From Echinimonas agarilytica (GTDB taxonomy: Bacteria > Pseudomonadota > Gammaproteobacteria > Enterobacterales > Neiellaceae), in the NCBI RefSeq assembly GCF_023703465.1, contig NZ_JAMQGP010000003.1, forward strand, positions 186,001 through 250,000: DNA of 64,000 nucleotides, in the 5' to 3' direction. The position numbers were made by a program, and so were the translations under genes. Under the pieces are notes generated by a model. That model was given only the letters and a program-made list of their open reading frames with translations. It was not told the origin of the DNA and did not search any database. Of this stretch, positions 26,902 through 35,168 are shown piece by piece. Numbering within the stretch: the first letter of the stretch is position 1; each line of letters opens with the position of its first letter.

Positions 26902-27339
26902 GTGGCGAAAGTAGACCGATTTGCATTAGTCAGTTTTAGTGCTCAGCAAATGTATGATCTTGTGAATGATGTGGCATCGTACCCAGAGTTTTTACCTGGA
27001 TGTTCAGAAAGCCGTTTGTTAGACACTTCTGATAGCCATATGAAGGCTTCGTTGCGCGTGGCCAAAGGCGGCATTAGCAAATGGTTTACGACCCACAACA
27101 ACCTGACTTCAAATGAATCGATTCATATGGAGTTGGTGGATGGGCCATTTAGTCATCTTAAAGGGTTATGGGAATTTACTGAGCTTGCCGAAGATGCTTG
27201 TCGGGTCAGTTTGAAATTGGATTTTGAATTCTCCAGCGGCCTACTTGGCGCTGCGTTTAATAAAGTGTTCCATCAATTAGCCAGCAATATGGTGCAAGCG
27301 TTTGTTGAGCGCGCTAAGGATGTTTACAGTGCCAAATGA
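26902..27339 (+). CDS. ratA: RatA (PasT) START-domain ribosome-association protein
   Basis: Coenzyme Q-binding/START-like domain protein, 145 aa. In E. coli RatA binds 50S subunits and blocks 70S formation, and related proteins act in coenzyme Q handling. The preferred start is GTG at 26902 (GTG GCG AAA), which has GGAGG at the right distance; the frame opens at 26875 but without support. Motifs are [18 protein letters not shown] and WEFTEL with a hydrophobic C-terminal helix. The rnfH gene overlaps its end, reproducing the conserved ratA-rnfH pair divergent from smpB. Confidence 0.93.
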   Translation: MAKVDRFALVSFSAQQMYDLVNDVASYPEFLPGCSESRLLDTSDSHMKASLRVAKGGISKWFTTHNNLTSNESIHMELVDGPFSHLKGLWEFTELAEDACRVSLKLDFEFSSGLLGAAFNKVFHQLASNMVQAFVERAKDVYSAK

Positions 27340-27676
27340 AATTGCGATTGAAGTCGCATATGCCTTGCCGCTGAAGCAGACCTTGTTGAGCGTGAGTGTG
27401 CCAGAAGATTCAACCGTGAAAGACGCGATTGAAGCCAGTGGCATTTTAGACATGCATTCTGACATTGATTTGTTGGGAGACAATAAAGTGGGTGTTTGGA
27501 GTCGGGCCTGCAAATTGGACTCTGCTTTAAAAGATGGCGATCGAATTGAGATCTATCGTCCTCTCATTGCTGATCCTAAGCAGGTTCGAAAAATGCGTGC
27601 GGAAAAGGCAAAGCTTGAAGGGCGAGCAGATAAAGTCACTGGAGGGCGAGTCAATCCGAAGCGAGCTTCGAACTGA
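27329..27676 (+). CDS. rnfH: RnfH family ubiquitin-like protein (RatB/PasI)
   Basis: Small beta-grasp protein of the RnfH family, about 115 aa. The proposed start is GTG at 27329, with AGGA eight bases before it; an ATG at 27320 in the same frame has no proper spacing. It overlaps ratA by 11 nt, so the two are coupled. [15 protein letters not shown] is the family signature, followed by a basic tail. A pairing with RatA as toxin-antitoxin has been proposed in E. coli, but its role remains unsettled. Confidence 0.9.
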   Translation: MPNEIAIEVAYALPLKQTLLSVSVPEDSTVKDAIEASGILDMHSDIDLLGDNKVGVWSRACKLDSALKDGDRIEIYRPLIADPKQVRKMRAEKAKLEGRADKVTGGRVNPKRASN

Positions 27677-27696
27677 CTCTGAGTCGCTATGCGTTC

Positions 27697-28371
27697 TTAC
27701 ATTTGAGGTAAGTGCGCAATAATTGGATTGGTTTTTGTGAGCTCAGCGATGGCCTCTAATTGACCTTGCAGCTCTTCTTGAGTTTCTGCTGAATCTGCAA
27801 AAACACTCACAGGCTGACCTTCAGCAGGCTGCTCTGGCCATGTCGTCACAATGTAACCGGCTTGCTCAAGTTGAATGCGAAGACGTTTCACGTTGGCTGC
27901 ATTTGAAAATTCGCCAACTTTAATGGCCCACAGATCTGATTCTTTAGAAGCGGCTGGAATGACCGGAGGCTCTTCCACAACATCGCTAGACAATTCTGTG
28001 TTGTCGAAATCTGAAACGTATTCATCAATTGGAACGTTGAACTTCTCACTTGGCTCGTAATCGCCAGTGATTTCTGTGAGTAATTCATTCTCATCAAATT
28101 TTGCGACTAGACGCTTTTCAATGAGCTGCCCTTTACCGGTTTTGTATCGGTACTGGTAATTCCAATTTTTGGTGTTGAAAGCATTATTCACCATGGGAGT
28201 ACCCAGAACAAACTTGACCTGTTCTTTGGTCATTCCGACTCTGAGTTTCTCAACCTGTTTCTCATCGATAAAATTACCCTGCGGGATATCAATTTTATAG
28301 ACAAGGCTATTTAAAAAGCTACAACCTGGCAGGCACATAAGGCCCAGTGCAACGATTAGTACTCTAACCAT
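27697..28371 (-). CDS. bamE: BamE lipoprotein with C-terminal SPOR-like domain
   Basis: Outer-membrane lipoprotein of the BAM complex, which folds beta-barrel proteins. 224 aa, about twice the usual 110-120. Lipobox LPGC (Cys17). BamE domain about 20-115, with YKIDIPQGNF, LRVGMTKEQVKFVLGTPM and the paired aromatic strand NWNYQYRYKTG. After an acidic linker (about 120-145) comes a SPOR-like domain (about 147-222: LWAIKVGEFSNAANVKRLR, LEQAGYIV), a fold that in other proteins binds denuded septal peptidoglycan. The fusion would link outer-membrane assembly with the cell wall or division site; that is inference. The convergent rnfH ends 20 nt away. Confidence 0.88.
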   Translation of the reverse strand: MVRVLIVALGLMCLPGCSFLNSLVYKIDIPQGNFIDEKQVEKLRVGMTKEQVKFVLGTPMVNNAFNTKNWNYQYRYKTGKGQLIEKRLVAKFDENELLTEITGDYEPSEKFNVPIDEYVSDFDNTELSSDVVEEPPVIPAASKESDLWAIKVGEFSNAANVKRLRIQLEQAGYIVTTWPEQPAEGQPVSVFADSAETQEELQGQLEAIAELTKTNPIIAHLPQM

Positions 28372-28486
28372 TTGGGATATGACTTCTTCGTTAAATCTAA
28401 GTTGGAAGCATCATACCGAGTTCCAACTATTCCGTACACTGTCGTTCGCATATTCCGCTCACAAGATGACTATTTTTACATTGATT

Positions 28487-30148
28487 TTATGAATGAAAAA
28501 GTAGCTCCTGAGCATTTGCCAGCGTATGTTCGGTGATTTGTTCACCACCTAGTAGTCTCGCTAACTCCTCTACACGGCCTTTTTCATCTAGGACTTGTAC
28601 CCGCGTTTCGGTTGAACTTTGTGCAATTAGCTTGTCTACAAATAGTTGGTGATGCCCACTCGCTGCTACTTGAGGTAGGTGAGTCACACAAATAACTTGG
28701 CTTTTGCTGCCAAGGCTTCGTAATAACTTACCCACAATAGAGGCTGTCTGGCCGCTAATACCCACATCAACCTCATCGAACACCAACGTTGGAGTGGTTT
28801 GGCTGTTGTGGGTAATGACCTGTATCGCAAGGCCTAAACGAGACAATTCACCACCAGATGCCACTTTACCCAATTCGCCTAACGGTTGACCGGGGTTCGT
28901 TGCCACCAATAAGCGTATATCGTCAGAACCAATAGCTGAAGGAGAGTTGGGTTGAATTTCAAATGCGATTTTGGTGTGCGGCATATTCATGCTTTGAACT
29001 TCAAACATAATGCCTTTGCATAAAGATTTACCGGCTTTTATTCGGCTATGCGTGAGTTTTAACGCCGCTTTGTGGTAGTGATCTTCAGCATCTCGAACTT
29101 GTTGCTCTAACTCTTCAAGTGTTTCAGATGGATGACCAATTAACTCCAATTCTTGAACGAGTTGCTGATGGTGGCGGCAAAGTTGCTCGGGTTCTACATG
29201 ATGTTTGCGGGCCAGATCCAAGGCTTTTTTCATGCGTTGTTCTGTTTCGTTGAGTCGAACTGGGTCAAACTCAATAGAACCGCAAAAGCTCTCAAGTTCT
29301 GAAGATGCTTCATCAATCTGTATACGCGCTTCTTCTAAAATTTGCAGTGTAGGTTTGATGGATTCATCGAGCTCTGCGCACTGATGTAAATGTTGGCATA
29401 CCTGATGAAGCATAGCGTCCACATTGGCGGGCTCTGCGGTTGCGAGTGACTCATGCGCTTGTTGGCCGTGTTGAAGTAAATCAACTGCATGAGAAAGGCG
29501 TTTAAAATCGAACTCTAGTTGTTCAAATTCACCTTCTTGAAGGGCAAATTCGTTAAGCTCTTCTACTTGATAACTGAGTAGTTGTAAGCGATCGCGTTGG
29601 GCATCTTGGCTGGACTGAAGCGACTTTAAATGAGATTGAACAGTTTGCCATGCTTTAAACCGTTGTGCGGTTTTTTGTAATAGATTGTCGTGCCCCGCGT
29701 ATTGGTCGAGAAGCGCTTGTTGGCGTTCATTTTTAATTAAATCGAGGTGAGCGTGCTGGCCGTGAATACTAAGCAAATGCGCGCCTAGGTTTTTGAGCTG
29801 TTGAATAGGAACGGGCTGACCATTGATATAACCGCGCGACCGGCCTTCGGCGGTAATCGTGCGGCGAAGAATACACTCACCGTCTTCATTTCCTAAATCA
29901 TTTTGGTCCAACCAAGCGAATGCCTGTGGAATCTCATTCACATTAAAACAAGCAGAAATATCGGTTTTATTAGCCCCAGGACGCACCATAGAAGCTTCCG
30001 CACGAGCACCAATACAAAGGCTTAAAGCGTCAAGCGCGATGGATTTACCGGCTCCGGTTTCGCCAGTGATGGTTGTCATCCCTTGTTGCCAATCTAAGCT
30101 GAGCGAGGACACTACGGCAAAATTTTGAATGGTAAGTTGCTGTAACAT
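28487..30148 (-). CDS. recN: DNA repair protein RecN
   Basis: SMC-like ATPase for double-strand break repair, 553 aa, the standard length. Walker A GETGAGKSIALDAL lies near the N-terminus and Walker B LVFDEVDVGISG near the C-terminus, with the ABC-type signature GGELSRLGLA. The two halves are joined by a Gln/Glu/Leu-rich coiled coil (about 165-370). It is transcribed leftward. A large palindrome containing four CTGTAT half-sites lies just upstream (30157-30207) and may mediate damage control. Confidence 0.97.
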   Translation of the reverse strand: MLQQLTIQNFAVVSSLSLDWQQGMTTITGETGAGKSIALDALSLCIGARAEASMVRPGANKTDISACFNVNEIPQAFAWLDQNDLGNEDGECILRRTITAEGRSRGYINGQPVPIQQLKNLGAHLLSIHGQHAHLDLIKNERQQALLDQYAGHDNLLQKTAQRFKAWQTVQSHLKSLQSSQDAQRDRLQLLSYQVEELNEFALQEGEFEQLEFDFKRLSHAVDLLQHGQQAHESLATAEPANVDAMLHQVCQHLHQCAELDESIKPTLQILEEARIQIDEASSELESFCGSIEFDPVRLNETEQRMKKALDLARKHHVEPEQLCRHHQQLVQELELIGHPSETLEELEQQVRDAEDHYHKAALKLTHSRIKAGKSLCKGIMFEVQSMNMPHTKIAFEIQPNSPSAIGSDDIRLLVATNPGQPLGELGKVASGGELSRLGLAIQVITHNSQTTPTLVFDEVDVGISGQTASIVGKLLRSLGSKSQVICVTHLPQVAASGHHQLFVDKLIAQSSTETRVQVLDEKGRVEELARLLGGEQITEHTLANAQELLFHS

Positions 30149-30156
30149 AATAGAAC

Positions 30157-30207
30157 CACTGTATAAGTACTGTATGGATGAAGTTTATACAGTGTTTATA
30201 CAGTGGT
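30157..30207. promoter_or_regulatory. 20-bp inverted repeat with four CTGTAT half-sites before recN
   Basis: 30157-30176 and 30188-30207 are 20-bp arms with two mismatches. Each arm contains two tandem ACTGTAT elements. CTGTAT resembles half of a LexA box (CTGT-N8-ACAG), but no pair here has the N8 spacing. It may be an SOS-like operator of altered geometry or a transcript hairpin. Confidence 0.5.
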
Positions 30208-30240
30208 GCAAGTTATTTTTTATGAAGCTTTGGTGTTGCT

Positions 30241-31122
30241 CTAAAAGAGTTTACTGCTCCAACCTAATTTACTGCGGAGTACTTCGTAGTAGTTGTAACA
30301 CCTTGGATGGACTAAACGAAGGCGGTGAGCGGCTTTGCGGATGATGATTTCATCTCCGGGCATGACTGACAATGTGACATGTCCATCACAGCTCACCATC
30401 AGCGTGTCGCTATTTTCTTCCATTACACGTAATTTAACTTCGCTATCGGCTGCGATCACGATTGGCCGCGCGCTTAATGTGTGCGGAAACATTGGAAGTA
30501 AGCAGATCGCGTCGAGATCTTGGGTTAGGATCGGGCCGCCGCCTGAAAGTGAGTAAGCGGTTGAACCTGTTGGGGTAGAGACAATCATGCCGTCGGCACG
30601 TTGCTGGAATACGAATTCGTCGTTGACCAACACCTCAAAAGCAATCATGTGGGCCACTTTTCCCGGGTGAAGCACGGCTTCATTGACGGCTGTGTTTGCA
30701 CTTTTTAACTCGCCATGACGGTATACTTCAGTATTGAGTAAAAACCGGTATTCGGTCTGATAGTCACCTCGGAGTACCTGTAATAACGGGGCTTCAAAGT
30801 CTCCCGGGTTCAGATCTGTTAAAAAACCTAAATTGCCTCTGTTTACGCCCAATACCGCAACTTTAAAACGGGATAGCACACGCGCTGCACCAAGCATGTT
30901 ACCGTCACCTCCGACGACAATGGCAAGGTCTGCTGCTTGTCCTATGTCGCTCAATGCCGCTGTGGCATAGGTATCATCAAAAGATGCAGCAAGGCGCTCT
31001 TCAATAATGATATTGAGGCCTTCGCGTTCTAAAACGGTCAGTAGCGCCTGAACTGTTTCGATGGCGCCAGCATGATCGGGTTTACCGATTAAGGCGATGG
31101 TTTTAAAGACTGACTCGCTCAT
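30241..31122 (-). CDS. nadK: NAD kinase
   Basis: Phosphorylates NAD to NADP, about 293 aa. The catalytic and substrate motifs are [28 protein letters not shown] and the diagnostic [17 protein letters not shown]. The start chosen is ATG at 31122 ([13 protein letters not shown]); ATG at 31134 and TTG at 31146 are possible, and none has a strong ribosome site. It is divergent from hrcA, with about 130 bp between, as in many gammaproteobacteria that retain hrcA. Confidence 0.95.
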   Translation of the reverse strand: MSESVFKTIALIGKPDHAGAIETVQALLTVLEREGLNIIIEERLAASFDDTYATAALSDIGQAADLAIVVGGDGNMLGAARVLSRFKVAVLGVNRGNLGFLTDLNPGDFEAPLLQVLRGDYQTEYRFLLNTEVYRHGELKSANTAVNEAVLHPGKVAHMIAFEVLVNDEFVFQQRADGMIVSTPTGSTAYSLSGGGPILTQDLDAICLLPMFPHTLSARPIVIAADSEVKLRVMEENSDTLMVSCDGHVTLSVMPGDEIIIRKAAHRLRLVHPRCYNYYEVLRSKLGWSSKLF

Positions 31123-31253
31123 TGGGGTGTCCATAGTAGTGGTCAACCGTCAGGATAATGCGGAACTTGTGATCGAACAAGCGATAGAAGGTCTTGAATT
31201 CCTCTTCCGGTGTACGCATATGTAAATGATGGGATTCATTGCAGTGATTTGGT

Positions 31254-32273
31254 ATGAAGAAACTGAATGCTCGAGCAGAGCAAGTATTACAGCATCTGAT
31301 TGAAGAGTTTATTCGAAGTGGCAACCCTGTTGGTTCCAAATCGTTGGCCGATCACCAAACTATCCAAGCCAGCCCCGCCACGGTGCGCAATGTGATGTCT
31401 CAGCTTGAGCGTTCTGGATTACTTATGTCGCCGCACACGTCTGCAGGCCGCATTCCCACTGAATACGGACTTCGTTTATTTGTAGATTCGATGCTCACAG
31501 CAAAGCCCTGCGACGACTGGCACAAGCCGATGCAAAATCAACTCGATTTATCCATGCCCACGCAGCAATTGTGCCGCAGTGCCAGTGATTTGTTGTCTGA
31601 AATGACACAACTCACAGGGTTTGTCATGTTGCCGCATTGCAGGAGCTCTAAACTGGCTCGCATCGAATTAGTTCAGCTTACCGAAACTCGCGTACTCGCT
31701 GTGCTTGTGTCTGATGATGGCTCGGTGCACAACCGCATGCTTCAAATGAACAGGCACTTTTCTGCCGATTGCTTGCTAGATATGACTCAGCAGTTAAACA
31801 AGTTACTGCAAACGCATGACATTGAAGAAATTCAGCAACACCTCAGCCAATGGGTAGACGCAGAAGAAGCTGCGCTTGAAGTGGGTCAGCAAGCGTTAGA
31901 TTTAGCCGAACAAACGAGTCACTCCAAGCAATATCATGTGGCTGGAGAAGCGCACTTATTGGATGCCGATATTGCCAATGATGTGAGCCAAATTCGAAGT
32001 GTATTCGATGGTGTGTTACAAGCTGAAAAATTACTCGAATTGGTGGATTCTTGTTTAGATAGTGAAGGGGTCAAACTATACATTGGCAAAGAGAGTGGCA
32101 TCGACTTTTTATCATCATGCTCGGTGGTCAGTTCACCTTATGCCGTTAACGGAAAAGTCGTGGGGGCTTTGGCGGTGATTGGCCCCATGAGAATGGACTA
32201 CAGTCGAGTTATTCCAATGGTGGACGTGACCGCTAAGATGTTGTCATCTGCCTTAAGTTCTGTTCAGCGGTAG
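31254..32273 (+). CDS. hrcA: Heat-inducible transcription repressor HrcA
   Basis: Repressor that normally binds CIRCE operators and is stabilised by GroEL. 339 aa. The N-terminal winged helix (NARAEQVLQHLIEEFIRSGN, SPATVRNVMSQLERSGLL) and the motif PHTSAGRIPTEYGLRLFVD are typical. The GAF-like central domain and C-terminal GALAVIGPMRMDYSRVI are complete. It precedes grpE on the same strand, as in hrcA-grpE-dnaK loci. I find no CIRCE sequence in the window, so its targets (probably groESL) should lie elsewhere. Confidence 0.95.
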   Translation: MKKLNARAEQVLQHLIEEFIRSGNPVGSKSLADHQTIQASPATVRNVMSQLERSGLLMSPHTSAGRIPTEYGLRLFVDSMLTAKPCDDWHKPMQNQLDLSMPTQQLCRSASDLLSEMTQLTGFVMLPHCRSSKLARIELVQLTETRVLAVLVSDDGSVHNRMLQMNRHFSADCLLDMTQQLNKLLQTHDIEEIQQHLSQWVDAEEAALEVGQQALDLAEQTSHSKQYHVAGEAHLLDADIANDVSQIRSVFDGVLQAEKLLELVDSCLDSEGVKLYIGKESGIDFLSSCSVVSSPYAVNGKVVGALAVIGPMRMDYSRVIPMVDVTAKMLSSALSSVQR

Positions 32274-32334
32274 TTGGATCTGAGCTTGATTCGTGCTTGG
32301 AATGTAAAAAATTTATCGAATATTGGCTTCAGAT

Positions 32335-32360
32335 CTTGAATCGACGCCAAGCGTCCCCAT
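32335..32360 (+). promoter_or_regulatory. Sigma-32 heat-shock promoter for grpE
   Basis: -35 CTTGAA (32335-32340) and -10 CCCCAT (32355-32360), with a 14-bp spacer, match the RpoH consensus. It lies 48 bp before the grpE ATG. Confidence 0.8.
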
Positions 32361-32407
32361 AATTAGCGTCAGTATATTTGACCCCATTTATAACCTCTGG
32401 AGTTGCA

Positions 32408-33010
32408 ATGAGTGAGCAAGAGCAAAAACAACCTGAAACCGAGATTGAACAACCTGAGTTAAACGAAGCAGACACTGCCGAGGTTGAGCAAGAAACTGTA
32501 GAAGGCCCTTCAGAGCGTATTGCTGAATTAGAACGTGAGCTTGCAGCTGCCAATGCAACGATTGCCCAACAGAAAGAATCTGTTGTGCGTGCGGCCGCAG
32601 AAGTGGAGAACATTCGTCGACGTTCTGCCACAGATGTTGAAAAAGCACACAAGTTTGCATTGGAAAAGTTTGTGAATGAGCTTTTACCCGTGATCGACAA
32701 TATGGAAAGAGCACTCTTGGTTGCAGACCGTGATCAAGAAGCATTGAAGCCGATGATCGAAGGTGTGGAACTGACCTTAAAGAGTTTCACCGATGGTGTG
32801 GTGAAGTTTGGTGTGGAAGTGATTGACCCTCAAGGTGAAGCTTTTAATCCAGATTTGCACCAAGCAATGTCGATGCAAGAGTCAGCGGAAATGGCTCCTA
32901 ATACTGTGATTGCGGTGATGCAAAAAGGCTATCAGCTCAATGGGCGTTTGTTGCGTCCAGCAATGGTCATGGTCAGCAAAGCTGCACCTACGGTAGATAC
33001 CAACGCATAA
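32408..33010 (+). CDS. grpE: Nucleotide exchange factor GrpE
   Basis: Nucleotide exchange factor for DnaK, 200 aa from the ATG at 32408 (MSEQEQKQ), which has a GGAG ribosome site. There is an acidic N-terminal tail, a long helix/coiled coil (about 40-100: [20 protein letters not shown]) and the C-terminal beta domain ending [18 protein letters not shown]-like, here [20 protein letters not shown]. The dnaK gene is 2.2 kb downstream instead of adjacent, separated by three accessory genes. It has its own sigma-32 promoter and terminator. Confidence 0.97.
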   Translation: MSEQEQKQPETEIEQPELNEADTAEVEQETVEGPSERIAELERELAAANATIAQQKESVVRAAAEVENIRRRSATDVEKAHKFALEKFVNELLPVIDNMERALLVADRDQEALKPMIEGVELTLKSFTDGVVKFGVEVIDPQGEAFNPDLHQAMSMQESAEMAPNTVIAVMQKGYQLNGRLLRPAMVMVSKAAPTVDTNA

Positions 33011-33036
33011 TCGCGTTTTATCAACGAATAAATGTT

Positions 33037-33063
33037 AGGTCGCTCACAGAGCGGCCTTTTTTA
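33037..33063 (+). terminator. Rho-independent terminator after grpE
   Basis: AGGTCGCTC pairs with GAGCGGCCT (one G-U) across ACA, followed by T6. Confidence 0.85.
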
Positions 33064-33255
33064 TACCTGAAAAACAGATGACTCAAAGTTAATCGTTAAA
33101 TTCGTCACAGAAATTTATTTGCTGGAACAATATTTTGTTACCGGTAACGTTGGCGGTTGGGTTTGTTTTTTGTAGCACGACCGAAGTCTTTTAAAGCTCT
33201 TTCCATAGTGATCATGAAGAGTCATGTGCGAAAGAGGTGGTTTCTGGGGAAACGA

Positions 33256-34437
33256 ATGTCTTTGTATTCATCTAAAACATTGTGGTTAACGGCGGCGCTA
33301 ACGCTTGCTGGTTGCGGCGGCGGTTCTTCGTCTAGTGAAAAGCAAGTTTCGTCAGGTGACGATTCGCCACCGATAAATGCCACTCCCGAAGTGCCTCAAA
33401 CGCCAGAGCAGGAACCAAGAAACACATACGAACCAGAGGATGGTAAAGTTTTATTCTTCATTGGCCAAGATAATGAAGGAGTCGGTGGGAACCAAAATAT
33501 CGAGGCCCCGCAGGAAAAGTGGTCTGGTTATCTAAATACCGAAGCGCCAAAGGCCGCAGGGATCACCAGTTACATCTCCTTGGTAGACAGCTCTAGCAAT
33601 CCGTCTGCGAATGTTCCTCAGGGGAAGATGATTGCAGGTTTATTCAACAAAACGAACTATGGCGCAGGGCCTGTTTGCTTACAATGTTATTTAGACAGCC
33701 CTGATATTGATTGGAGCGATACACTGGTTCATTTATCCATTTGGTATGCCGACGGCAGTGCGGGCGATATTGCTCAAGGCGAGCGTGATCATATCATTGC
33801 AGAGCTTGCTGAGTTCTTAGCCATATATCCAAACATCAAATTTTTTATTCGACCGGGCTATGAATTTGAGTTTCAGTATCAGCAACAAGGCGTGAGTAGC
33901 CAAGACTATATTGGCGCATTTCAGCGAATTGTTTCAGGCTTAAGAGAGGCCGGAGTGGGTAACTTTGTATCAGTGTATTCGGGAGCCAGCGCGTTTACAT
34001 CAATTGACAATTGGCAACAGTATTACCCTGGTGATGACTATGTAGACTGGTTGGGCTATTCGTTTTTTGAAGCGAACACAAATCCAACAACGCAAGCAGG
34101 GGGGCTAGCGTTTGCTCAGCAGGCTCAAAAACCGGTGATGATAGCAGAGGCTTGTTTACATGATGTGGCCATTAATCAAGCCAATGGTGAAGATGTTTGG
34201 AATGAATATTTTGTAAGTTTGTTGCAACACATTGGTGATCATCCAGAAACCATTAAGGCACTGGCATATATCAATACAGATTGGAGAGCACACAGCCTGT
34301 GGCAAACAAATCCGTATTGGGACGGTACTGACAGCCGCATTCAAAATTCAGACTATATACTTCAGCAATTTCAAAGTAGCTTTAGCACCGCCCAATTTCT
34401 CACCGCTGACGATGATGTGTACGACGCTCTCAACTAA
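33256..34437 (+). CDS. GH26-like glycoside hydrolase lipoprotein
   Basis: Predicted surface or periplasmic glycosidase, 393 aa from the ATG at 33256, which has GGGGAAA upstream and gives a proper lipoprotein signal (LTLAGC, Cys20); the frame is open to 33157. A Ser/Pro/Glu-rich linker (about 25-70) precedes a TIM-barrel domain. FIRPGYEFEF resembles the acid/base strand of GH26 and related clan GH-A enzymes. YVDWLGYSFFE and KPVMIAEACL supply a likely nucleophile Glu. No binding module is seen. GH26 members act on beta-mannan, beta-1,3-xylan and similar chains; the substrate here is unknown. It is inserted between grpE and dnaK, away from the other polysaccharide genes. Confidence 0.7.
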   Translation: MSLYSSKTLWLTAALTLAGCGGGSSSSEKQVSSGDDSPPINATPEVPQTPEQEPRNTYEPEDGKVLFFIGQDNEGVGGNQNIEAPQEKWSGYLNTEAPKAAGITSYISLVDSSSNPSANVPQGKMIAGLFNKTNYGAGPVCLQCYLDSPDIDWSDTLVHLSIWYADGSAGDIAQGERDHIIAELAEFLAIYPNIKFFIRPGYEFEFQYQQQGVSSQDYIGAFQRIVSGLREAGVGNFVSVYSGASAFTSIDNWQQYYPGDDYVDWLGYSFFEANTNPTTQAGGLAFAQQAQKPVMIAEACLHDVAINQANGEDVWNEYFVSLLQHIGDHPETIKALAYINTDWRAHSLWQTNPYWDGTDSRIQNSDYILQQFQSSFSTAQFLTADDDVYDALN

Positions 34438-34440
34438 GTG

Positions 34441-34635
34441 TTATCGAAATTGATTGCTATCTGGGTAGTACTCCATATCGATACTACCCATTTTCACTTT
34501 CAATGCTGACTTTGGAATATCACAGCTCGAACAAAGTGAGTCCAGAGAATTATATTCATCTCTTAACTTCATGTTCACCATGCTGAGCAGCATAAATGCA
34601 TCCATAGTATCGAGCTGACGCTTAGACAGTTGCAT
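34441..34635 (-). CDS. DUF4250 family small protein
   Basis: A 64-aa protein matching the DUF4250 pattern (DAFMLLSMVNMKLRDEYNSL, then a Cys-rich helix and MEYYPDSNQF). GGAGGGGAG upstream of the ATG is a strong ribosome site. The helical middle (LCSSCDIPKSALKVKMGSI) resembles a small helix-turn-helix. Function is unknown. It is convergent with the GH26-like gene, only 3 nt away. Confidence 0.75.
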   Translation of the reverse strand: MQLSKRQLDTMDAFMLLSMVNMKLRDEYNSLDSLCSSCDIPKSALKVKMGSIDMEYYPDSNQFR

Positions 34636-34814
34636 AACTACTCCCCTCCGTGGTTCAGATTAATAGTAATACGAAATTGGGATAATGTGCAGAAAGTAAC
34701 CGATAAAACCTCGATTTCTTCTAGGCTAAGATACGACAACTGATTCAGGGCAGATCAGTCTGATACCATGTAAAAAATTTTTGAGTGCGCTCAACAGAAT
34801 TAAGTGAACCTTCG

Positions 34815-35042
34815 ATGACATCTTCAAAATCAATTTCTAGCGGTATTTATCAGCACTATAAAGGCAGTCGATATGAAGTAATTGACGTGGTGCGGCATAG
34901 TGAAACGGAAGAATATCTTGTGCTTTATAAACCACTATACGGAGAACAAAAGCTATGGGTTAGGCCGTTTGATATGTTTGTTGAGTCGGTTGAGGTTAAC
35001 GGTGAGATGAAGCCACGGTTTGCCTTTTTAGAGGCTGAATAA
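34815..35042 (+). CDS. DUF1653 family protein
   Basis: Small soluble protein, about 75 aa, nearly all of it the DUF1653 domain: GIYQHYKGSRYEVIDVVRHS, then LYKPLYGEQKLWVRPFDMF and RFAFLE. The ATG at 34815 is preferred; the frame is open to 34785. DUF1653 proteins are small SH3-like beta proteins of unknown function. It ends 127 bp before dnaK. Confidence 0.8.
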   Translation: MTSSKSISSGIYQHYKGSRYEVIDVVRHSETEEYLVLYKPLYGEQKLWVRPFDMFVESVEVNGEMKPRFAFLEAE

Positions 35043-35093
35043 CGTTTAAAAGGTGTTTTTTGAAGAAAAATGTAACTTTTTTTGGGGATCTCG

Positions 35094-35121
35094 GTTGAAA
35101 TGCTTTTGCCCGCCCCAATTT
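35094..35121 (+). promoter_or_regulatory. Sigma-32 heat-shock promoter for dnaK
   Basis: -35 GTTGAAA (35094-35100) and -10 CCCCAATTT (35113-35121), with a 12-bp spacer, fit RpoH. It lies 48 bp before the dnaK ATG. Confidence 0.75.
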
Positions 35122-35168
35122 ACTTTTTCAACAGACAACTGATGTAACGTTTTTCGGAGATTGACCCC

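Noticed and set aside
30157-30207. Canonical LexA box
   Set aside because: No CTGT-N8-ACAG spacing occurs; it is reported as a palindrome of uncertain binder instead.
31147-31253. Sigma-32 promoter before hrcA
   Set aside because: CTTGAA is present at 31193, but the downstream CGCATATGT is too far from the CCCCATNT consensus.
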